From positions 1-10,183 of the forward strand of contig JAAZNT010000227.1 of NCBI GenBank assembly GCA_012798145.1: a stretch of DNA of 10,183 nucleotides, given 5' to 3'. The stretch's first letter is position 1. Every line of letters begins with the position of its first letter. The notes beneath the pieces are model-generated. The model was not told the DNA's origin, made no database searches, and saw nothing but the letters and a program-made list of their open reading frames with translations. Positions 5,037 to 10,183 of the stretch are shown here, one piece after another. The position numbers and the translations under genes are program-made. Source of the stretch: Thermoanaerobaculaceae bacterium (GTDB lineage Bacteria > Acidobacteriota > UBA4820).

Positions 5037-5045
5037 TATTATATT
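5017..5045 (+). promoter_or_regulatory. dnaK operon promoter
   Basis: TTGACA at 5017-5022 is a consensus -35, and TATATT at 5040-5045 is a 5-of-6 -10, with 17-base spacing. The -35 lies within the left half of the HAIR-like site, so a bound HspR would block polymerase. The predicted leader is about 50 bases, with AGGAG at 5092-5096, seven bases before the dnaK ATG. Confidence 0.75.
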
Positions 5046-5103
5046 ATTATCTGGCTAAAGGTTGTTTTGATGAAAAAATTTTTAGTTGCAAAGGAGATAA
5101 AAT

Positions 5104-7014
5104 ATGGCGAAGAAAGTAATTGGAATTGATTTAGGAACGACAAACTCAGTTGTCGCAGTTATGGAAGGCGGACAGCCCGTTGTTATTCCAAACCAAGAAG
5201 GAGATCGAACAACGCCGTCGGTTGTGGCTTTCACCGATAAAGGCGAAATCCTTGTTGGAAAGGTGGCAAAACGGCAGGCGATAACAAACCCGCTCAACAC
5301 AGTCTTCTCAATAAAAAGATTTATGGGAAGAAAATATTCTGAAGTCGGAGAGGAAATAAAAACCGTTCCCTATAAAGTTGTCGCAGGGGACAATGGTGAC
5401 GCATGGGTTGACATTAAAGGCAAGAGGTATTCCCCCCCTGAAATCTCAGCGATGATTTTAAGGAAATTGAAGGAAGCGGCTGAAGCGTACCTTGGAGAAA
5501 AAGTTACCCAAGCGGTGATCACTGTTCCCGCCTATTTCAACGATTCACAAAGGCAGGCGACAAAAGATGCGGGCAAAATCGCGGGGCTTGAAGTTTTAAG
5601 AATAATCAACGAACCTACAGCTGCCGCTCTCGCTTACGGAATGGATAAAAAGAAGGAAGAAACCATTGCAGTTTACGATTTCGGAGGCGGAACTTTTGAC
5701 ATTTCAATTCTTGAAGTTAGCGAGGGTGTGATAGAGGTAAAAGCTACAAACGGAGACACCCACCTCGGTGGCGATGATATTGACAAAGTGCTCATTGACT
5801 TCATAGTATCAGAATTTAAGAAAGAGAACGGAATAGACCTTTCAAAAGACCCTATGGCGCTTCAAAGGTTAAAGGAAGCCGCCGAAAGAGCAAAAATTGA
5901 ATTATCTCAAACGCTTGAAACGGAGATTAATCTACCCTTCATCACAGCAGACAGTTCGGGTCCCAAACACCTTGTTATGAAAATAACAAGAGCGCAGATG
6001 GAAAATCTTGCTTCTGAAATTTTCCAGAGAACAATGAGACCTTGTGAAGCGGCATTAAGAGATTCAAAACTCACTCCAAATCAAATCAACGAAGCGGTTC
6101 TCGTTGGCGGTTCAACAAGAATACCAAAAATCCAGCAACTTGTCAGAGATTTCTTTGGAAAAGAGCCTCACAAAGGAGTCAATCCCGACGAAGTAGTCGC
6201 TGTTGGAGCGGCGATTCAGGGAGGAGTCCTTGCAGGTGATGTGAAAGATATTCTTCTTCTTGATGTAACCCCGTTGACGCTTGGTGTTGAAACCCTCGGA
6301 GGGGTTGCCACTCCTCTTATCCCGAGAAACACAACAATTCCTGCAAGAAGAAAGGAAGTTTTCACCACTGCCGCTGATAACCAGCCCGAAGTTGAGATTG
6401 TCGTCTTTCAAGGGGAAAGACCTATTGCTAAAGACAATAAAATACTTGGAAACTTCAAACTTGCCGGAATTCCCCCTGCTCCGAGGGGTGTTCCCCAAAT
6501 TGAGGTTACATTTGACATTGACGCAAACGGCATTCTGAATGTATCAGCGAAAGACCTTGGAACTCAAAGAGAACAGAGCATTACGATAACAGCGTCTTCT
6601 GGACTTACAAAAGATGAAATTGACAGAATGGTCAAAGAGGCGGAAGCGCACAAAAACGAGGATATGAAAAGAAAAGAAGAAGCGGAACTCAAAAATCAGG
6701 CAGACCAACTCATTTACAGCACAGAAAAACTTCTTTCGCAGAATGTCGGCAAACTTCCTCAGAATGAAGAACAAAAATTGAAAGAAGCAATTGAAGAATT
6801 GAAAAAAGTTAAAGACACCGGAAGTGCTGACGCTATAAGGCAGGCGATAGACAAAGTCAACAACGCAAGCCATTCAATAGCACAATTTCTTTATGATCAG
6901 ACAAAACAGCAGCAGGGAAGCGCTCCGGGGTCAAATCCTCCCCCTCCGCCTTCAGGAGATTCTGGGAGCAAACAGGGCGATGTCATAGACGCCGAATTTG
7001 AAGATGTCAAATAA
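5104..7014 (+). CDS. dnaK: Chaperone DnaK (Hsp70)
   Basis: A full-length 636-residue Hsp70. The ATPase domain carries GIDLGTTNSVVAV at the N-terminus, VITVPAYFNDSQRQATKDAG, INEPTAAALAYG, YDFGGGTFDISIL and LVGGSTRIPKIQ. The interdomain linker DILLLDVTPLTLG is at about 382-394, followed by the substrate-binding domain and helical lid. The tail is Gly/Ser/Pro-rich with five consecutive prolines and ends DAEFEDVK. The segment from about residue 78 to 105 (VPYKVVAGDNGDAWVDIKG) is present, as in Gram-negative-type DnaK and unlike most Firmicutes and Actinobacteria. It refolds client proteins in the cytoplasm with DnaJ (encoded downstream) and GrpE, whose gene is not in the window. First gene of the operon, under the HAIR-like site. 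Confidence 0.98.
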   Translation: MAKKVIGIDLGTTNSVVAVMEGGQPVVIPNQEGDRTTPSVVAFTDKGEILVGKVAKRQAITNPLNTVFSIKRFMGRKYSEVGEEIKTVPYKVVAGDNGDAWVDIKGKRYSPPEISAMILRKLKEAAEAYLGEKVTQAVITVPAYFNDSQRQATKDAGKIAGLEVLRIINEPTAAALAYGMDKKKEETIAVYDFGGGTFDISILEVSEGVIEVKATNGDTHLGGDDIDKVLIDFIVSEFKKENGIDLSKDPMALQRLKEAAERAKIELSQTLETEINLPFITADSSGPKHLVMKITRAQMENLASEIFQRTMRPCEAALRDSKLTPNQINEAVLVGGSTRIPKIQQLVRDFFGKEPHKGVNPDEVVAVGAAIQGGVLAGDVKDILLLDVTPLTLGVETLGGVATPLIPRNTTIPARRKEVFTTAADNQPEVEIVVFQGERPIAKDNKILGNFKLAGIPPAPRGVPQIEVTFDIDANGILNVSAKDLGTQREQSITITASSGLTKDEIDRMVKEAEAHKNEDMKRKEEAELKNQADQLIYSTEKLLSQNVGKLPQNEEQKLKEAIEELKKVKDTGSADAIRQAIDKVNNASHSIAQFLYDQTKQQQGSAPGSNPPPPPSGDSGSKQGDVIDAEFEDVK

Positions 7015-7020
7015 ATAATT

Positions 7021-7095
7021 TTTGCCGCGGCTCGGCAAATGGTAAAATATAAGAGGATGATGGAGAACCCGTTTCTTAAAAGAAGAGGGTTCTCC
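7021..7095 (+). promoter_or_regulatory. Two intercistronic hairpins between dnaK and hsp20
   Basis: TTTGCCG (7021-7027) pairs with CGGCAAA (7033-7039) around CGGCT; GGAGAACCC (7062-7070) pairs with GGGTTCTCC (7087-7095), with an inner TTCTT/AAGAA pairing. Neither is followed by a T-run, so they are not canonical intrinsic terminators. They more likely shape mRNA processing or decay, separating dnaK expression from the downstream genes. The second hairpin ends 23 bases before the hsp20 ATG and leaves its GAGGAG site free. Confidence 0.55.
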
Positions 7096-7118
7096 TATTA
7101 TCCGGAAGAGGAGTTAAG

Positions 7119-7550
7119 ATGCCGACAAAAAAAGGTGCTTTGAGAGATTTGTTGGAACTTCAATCCCGATTAAACTCAATCATTTCTGAAGTAATGGAGC
7201 CGTCAGCAAAAAGTGAAAATGAAAACATAAGTTTGTGGACTCCGCCTGCTGATGTGAGTGAAGATGATGAGAATTTCTATATTGAAATAGAAGTTCCGGG
7301 TGTAAATATTGAGGACATTGAGATTATTTGTGAAGGAAACAGCGTTAGGATAAAAGGCGAAAGGAAATTCTCCCGAGAAATAGCGGCGGATAATGTTCAT
7401 AGAATGGAACGATTTTTCGGAAACTTCTTCAGGGAGTTTGAGTTCGTTTCGCATATAGACAGAGATAAAATTGAAGCGTCTCTCGAAAATGGGGTTCTGA
7501 CTCTTGTTATGCCTAAAAAGAACGATAAGAAGAAGATCCCAATAAGGTAA
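7119..7550 (+). CDS. Small heat-shock protein, Hsp20 family
   Basis: A 143-residue small heat-shock protein that holds unfolding proteins without ATP for DnaK/DnaJ. The alpha-crystallin domain spans about 38-133: WTPPADVSEDDENFYIEIEVPG at its start, the RMERFFGNFFREFEF stretch in the middle, and ENGVLTLVMPK (123-133) at the end. The C-terminal IPIR provides the I-x-I motif that docks neighbouring subunits in oligomers. The N-terminal arm is short (MPTKKGALRDLLELQSRLNSI). ATG at 7119 with GAGGAG six bases upstream. It sits where grpE is found in some dnaK operons and ends three bases before dnaJ, so the two are co-translated. Confidence 0.95.
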   Translation: MPTKKGALRDLLELQSRLNSIISEVMEPSAKSENENISLWTPPADVSEDDENFYIEIEVPGVNIEDIEIICEGNSVRIKGERKFSREIAADNVHRMERFFGNFFREFEFVSHIDRDKIEASLENGVLTLVMPKKNDKKKIPIR

Positions 7551-7553
7551 AAA

Positions 7554-8651
7554 ATGGCGAAAGACCTTTACGCTATTCTTGGACTCCCAAAAAAATCTTC
7601 AATTGAAGATGTAAAAAAAGCGTATAAAAAACTTGCAAGAAAATACCATCCCGATTTAAATCCGGGTGACAAAAGCGCAGAAGAAAAATTTAAAGAAATA
7701 TCAGAAGCTTACGCAATACTTTCCGACCCGGAAAAAAAGAAAAAATATGATTCGCTTGGCTATTATCAAGATTCCAATATCCCGCCCCCGCAGGGCGGAG
7801 TTCACTTTGAAGGGTTTAATTTTGAAGATTTGGGGCAATTCTCAGATTTTGGCGACCTGTTTGAAACATTTTTCAGAACGCCAACTTCTTCAAACCAGCC
7901 GGAAAAAGGAAGTGACATTATCGTTCCAGTCAACCTCACATTAAAAGAATCCTTTACGGGAAAAAAGGTTAAACTTTCAGTTCCCCATAGCGTTTCTTGT
8001 GAAAACTGCGGTGGAAGCGGTAAAGTTTCTTCATCCATTCCGCAAAAATGTCAAAGATGCGGCGGAACAGGAAAAGAAGCAGTATCAAAGGGACCATTTC
8101 AGTTTGCAAGACCTTGCAGAAGTTGCGGCGGAAGCGGGAAAAGCAGTGGGGAAATCTGCAAAAAATGCGGAGGAACTGGCAAAGTCCCCGCTGTTGACAA
8201 AATTGAGGTCTCAATTCCACCCGGGGTTGACACCGGTTCAAGGGTTAGGATAAAAGGAAAAGGAGAAGCGGGAAAATATGGGGGACCTTCAGGGTCTCTT
8301 TTTGTTGAAACCCACATAGAAAAAGACCCGCTTTTTGAACGAGAAGGGCTAAACCTCAAAATAAAAGTTCCAATAACCTACAGCGAAGCGGTATTAGGTG
8401 CAAAAATTGAAATTCCCACAATGACGGGCAAAACCCTTTTGAAAATCCCCCCTTTGACGAAATCGGGGCAGGTTTTCAGATTGAGAGGAAAGGGAATGCC
8501 ATCCCTTTTAGGTAAAAGTGCTGGAGACCTTCTTGTTGAGGTTTTCATCTCAGTCCCCGATGTTGTTGATGAAAAGAGCAAAGACCTTTTGAAAGAGTTT
8601 GAGCGTTTGAATCCTGAAAATCCGAGACGAAATTTGAGTTATAATTATTAA
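7554..8651 (+). CDS. dnaJ: Chaperone DnaJ (Hsp40, type A)
   Basis: A 365-residue type-A Hsp40, DnaK's co-chaperone. The J domain is residues 1-67 with HPD at 32-34, which stimulates DnaK ATP hydrolysis. The Gly/Phe region (about 68-110) is short and proline-containing. The zinc-binding region has all four CxxCxGxG repeats, with cysteines at 149/152, 166/169, 188/191 and 202/205. The C-terminal substrate-binding domains follow, including RIKGKGEAG and FRLRGKGMP. The end of the protein is shorter than in E. coli DnaJ but looks complete. ATG at 7554, three bases after the hsp20 stop, with AAGG upstream. Confidence 0.97.
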   Translation: MAKDLYAILGLPKKSSIEDVKKAYKKLARKYHPDLNPGDKSAEEKFKEISEAYAILSDPEKKKKYDSLGYYQDSNIPPPQGGVHFEGFNFEDLGQFSDFGDLFETFFRTPTSSNQPEKGSDIIVPVNLTLKESFTGKKVKLSVPHSVSCENCGGSGKVSSSIPQKCQRCGGTGKEAVSKGPFQFARPCRSCGGSGKSSGEICKKCGGTGKVPAVDKIEVSIPPGVDTGSRVRIKGKGEAGKYGGPSGSLFVETHIEKDPLFEREGLNLKIKVPITYSEAVLGAKIEIPTMTGKTLLKIPPLTKSGQVFRLRGKGMPSLLGKSAGDLLVEVFISVPDVVDEKSKDLLKEFERLNPENPRRNLSYNY

Positions 8652-8661
8652 GGAGGCGCTC

Positions 8662-9093
8662 TTGGCTGAAAAAAAAGCAAAAAAGGGTGAAAACAAGGAA
8701 AAGAAAAAATATTATATGATAAGCACAGTTTCAGAAAGATATGGGATTCATGCGCAGACACTTCGTCTTTATGAAAGAGACGGACTTTTAAAGCCATCAA
8801 GAACAAGCGGAAACACAAGGCTTTATAGCGATGAAGACCTTGAAAAACTTGAATTGATTTTGAATTTGACAAGGAATTTGGGTGTAAACCTTGCCGGTGT
8901 TGAAATTGTTTTGAATATGCGCGAGAAAATGAAAATTATGCAGGAAGAAATGAACCGCTTTATGCAGTTCTTTATGGAGCAGTTGTCAAAGAGAGGAGTA
9001 ACAAAGGAAGAAGTCAGGGAAGCCGCTCTTGCTTGTCTGTCAAAGACTTCGGTTGATAAACTTTTTGAAAAACCGGAGTCAAAAAGTGGCTGA
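8662..9093 (+). CDS. hspR: HspR-type MerR-family heat-shock repressor
   Basis: A 143-residue MerR-family regulator. A lysine-rich N-terminus (1-16) precedes the winged helix-turn-helix: YYMISTVSERYGIHAQTLRLYERDGLLKPSRTSGNTRLYSDEDL (17-60). Then come helices LNLTRNLGVNLAGVEIVLNMREKM and a coiled-coil-like MQEEMNRFMQFFMEQL dimerisation segment. The dnaJ-adjacent position and YYMIS...G/NxRxYS features are typical of HspR rather than metal-sensing MerR; no effector cysteine pair is seen. HspR represses dnaK operons at HAIR sites, with DnaK acting as co-repressor in studied cases, and a HAIR-like site lies at the dnaK promoter here. The start is TTG at 8662: AGGAGG lies six bases upstream and no ATG is available before the domain except one inside it. 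Confidence 0.85.
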   Translation: MAEKKAKKGENKEKKKYYMISTVSERYGIHAQTLRLYERDGLLKPSRTSGNTRLYSDEDLEKLELILNLTRNLGVNLAGVEIVLNMREKMKIMQEEMNRFMQFFMEQLSKRGVTKEEVREAALACLSKTSVDKLFEKPESKSG

Positions 9094-9952
9094 AGTATTT
9101 CACACTCTCACCAATGAAGAAGAAAAAATCCTAAAACAATATCTCAAAGAAATTTCACGCGCCCCGATTTTAACGCTTGAGGAAGAGATAGAACTTGCCA
9201 AAAGATATAGAAAATATGGTGATGAAGAAGCGTTGCAAAAACTGATCGTCAGCAATCTCAAATATGTTGTCTCAATAGCAAAAAAATATAGACCGAAAGG
9301 GGTAAGTTTTTTAGATTTGATAACAGAAGGAAATATAGGGCTCATAACTGCGGCAAAAAGGTTTGACCCTAAAAGAAAAAGCAAATTGATAACATATGCA
9401 AAATGGTGGATTATGCAAAGCATAGAGAGAGCGATACAAGACCACGGGTCAACGATTAGACTGCCGGCGAAAAAAGCGTCTCTTTATGCTGATATTCAAA
9501 AAACGAGGAAAGATCTGTTCAAGGAACTTTCAAGAGAGCCCACTGCAAATGAACTTGCGGAAAAAATGAAAATAGACAAGGAAGATTTTGACGAAGTTGT
9601 CACAGCAAGGAACGATATGCTTTCTCTTGAAGACTTTCTTCTTCAGAGTGATGATTCTGAAATACGGCTTGAAGATATGATTCCAGAAAAGAATATCCCT
9701 TCGGTTGAGGAAAACCTTACGGCGAAGGCGAGAGAAGAAATTACAGAGAAATGCCTTGCTGAACTCAACGAAAAAGAGAGGGCGGTTATTCGCTTAAGGT
9801 ATGGTTTTGACGGGGGGGAAGGGCTTACGCTTCAGGAAACAGGCAAGAAATTGAAACTCTCAAGAGAAAGGGTGAGGCAGTTGGAGCAGTCAGCGTTAAG
9901 AAAACTTCGCCATTCTCAAAAAGTCAACGACATTTTGAGATACCTCAACTGA
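9086..9952 (+). CDS. RNA polymerase sigma-70 family factor (lacks region 1.1)
   Basis: A 288-residue sigma factor. Region 1.2 is YLKEISRAPILTLEEEIELAKRY (19-41). Region 2 is SNLKYVVSIAKKYRPKGVSFLDLITEGNIGL...KRFDP then ITYAKWWIMQSIERAIQDHG (56-121). STIRLP (122-127) starts region 3. Region 4 has LNEKERAVIRLRYGFDGGEGLTLQETGKKLKLSRERVRQLEQSALRKLR with the helix-turn-helix for the -35 box. It lacks region 1.1 and a non-conserved insert, so it looks like a group 2 or short primary sigma; no clear RpoH-specific box is seen. GTG at 9086-9088 is preferred: CCGGAG lies seven bases upstream and the frame opens just before region 1.2. It overlaps the hspR stop by 8 bases, implying coupled translation. 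Position last in an HspR-controlled operon suggests stress-induced supply of this factor. Confidence 0.88.
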   Translation: MAEVFHTLTNEEEKILKQYLKEISRAPILTLEEEIELAKRYRKYGDEEALQKLIVSNLKYVVSIAKKYRPKGVSFLDLITEGNIGLITAAKRFDPKRKSKLITYAKWWIMQSIERAIQDHGSTIRLPAKKASLYADIQKTRKDLFKELSREPTANELAEKMKIDKEDFDEVVTARNDMLSLEDFLLQSDDSEIRLEDMIPEKNIPSVEENLTAKAREEITEKCLAELNEKERAVIRLRYGFDGGEGLTLQETGKKLKLSRERVRQLEQSALRKLRHSQKVNDILRYLN

Positions 9953-9957
9953 ATCCG

Positions 9958-10183
9958 ATGACCCATAGAGGAAAATTTTTTCTTTTTACTTTTTTGGTTT
10001 TGATTTCAAGTTTTTATAATGGTTCTTCTTTTGAACCTATTTACGAAGTTATAGAAGAATTTTCGAAAGGAAATTATCAGGAGGTGCTTCAGGCGGATCC
10101 CGCTTTTGATAAGAACGAAGATTTGATTGTTTACAATCTGATTTGCATAGATTCTTCTCTAAAAATTTCAAATGAAATCCCCC
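9958..10183 (+). CDS. Secreted or anchored protein, N-terminal fragment (runs off window)
   Basis: An open frame from ATG 9958 to the window end (75 codons, no stop). The first residues, MTHRGKFFLFTFLVLISSFYNGSS, form a basic start plus hydrophobic core, a good Sec signal peptide or single membrane anchor; a cleavage site near residue 20-24 is possible. What follows (FEPIYEVIEEFSKGNYQEVLQADPAFDKNEDLIVYNLICIDSS) has the look of a tetratricopeptide-like helix pair but is too short to be sure. It starts five bases after the sigma factor stop without an evident ribosome site, so it may be translated by coupling. Function unknown. Confidence 0.6.
   Translation, partial: MTHRGKFFLFTFLVLISSFYNGSSFEPIYEVIEEFSKGNYQEVLQADPAFDKNEDLIVYNLICIDSSLKISNEIP

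Noticed and set aside
4887..5103. CIRCE/HrcA operator before dnaK
   Set aside because: No TTAGCACTC-N9-GAGTGCTAA or near version found; ACTCAAG with CTTGACA at 7-base spacing fits HAIR instead.
5070..5129. Short ORF (MKKFLVAKEIKYG...) ahead of and overlapping the dnaK start, possible leader peptide
   Set aside because: It has no good ribosome site of its own and its codons cover the dnaK AGGAG and ATG; the stop inside dnaK looks fortuitous.
1..10183. CRISPR arrays, tRNA or rRNA genes
   Set aside because: No regularly spaced short direct repeats and no recognisable tRNA or rRNA segments on either strand.

Overview
The window is AT-rich bacterial chromosome with tightly packed genes and many overlapping or near-touching starts and stops. 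The organism looks like an anaerobic, probably diderm bacterium from a lineage I cannot name. DnaK carries the extra N-terminal segment typical of Gram-negative-type DnaK. Heat-shock control appears to be HspR/HAIR rather than HrcA/CIRCE. A NikR gene sits beside a signalling cassette of a type often found near [FeFe]-hydrogenase genes in anaerobes. None of this fixes a phylum.

Region 1 (1-3463). A leftward five-gene operon runs from about 2993 down to 220: DRTGG-domain protein, CBS-pair/ATPase fusion, second DRTGG-domain protein, PHP-domain phosphoesterase, small histidine-kinase-like ATPase. It is divergent from nikR (3059-3463, rightward). The 65-base gap between them holds a 31-bp dyad whose two arms contain the -10 hexamers of both predicted promoters. 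One bound NikR could therefore control both nikR and the cassette, which would link nickel status to a presumed redox/hydrogenase signalling module.

Region 2 (1-212 and 3493-3850). This 3.5-kb block is bracketed by two inverted copies of a 212-bp repeat, about 94% identical without gaps, each lying just past the 3' end of the flanking transcription unit. Each copy has three short hairpins, one followed by a T-run in the direction of the incoming transcript. The right-hand copy extends into a ~340-bp element with 19-bp terminal inverted repeats, a strong ribosome binding site plus a ten-codon start, and a C-terminal coding remnant in another frame. It looks like an internally deleted IS (MITE-like). 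The left copy may be the end of a longer relative cut off by the window edge.

Region 3 (3897-4886). A leftward PLP enzyme of the cystathionine beta-synthase/cysteine synthase family, divergent from the heat-shock operon.

Region 4 (5016-9952). A rightward heat-shock operon: dnaK, an Hsp20 gene, dnaJ, an hspR-type MerR regulator, and a sigma-70-family factor. The dnaK promoter overlaps a good match to the HspR operator HAIR, so the regulator encoded fourth in the operon probably represses the whole operon. The sigma gene overlaps the hspR end by 8 bases, so an initiation factor is co-expressed with the stress repressor. grpE is not in the window. A secreted or membrane-anchored protein starts at 9958 and runs off the right edge.
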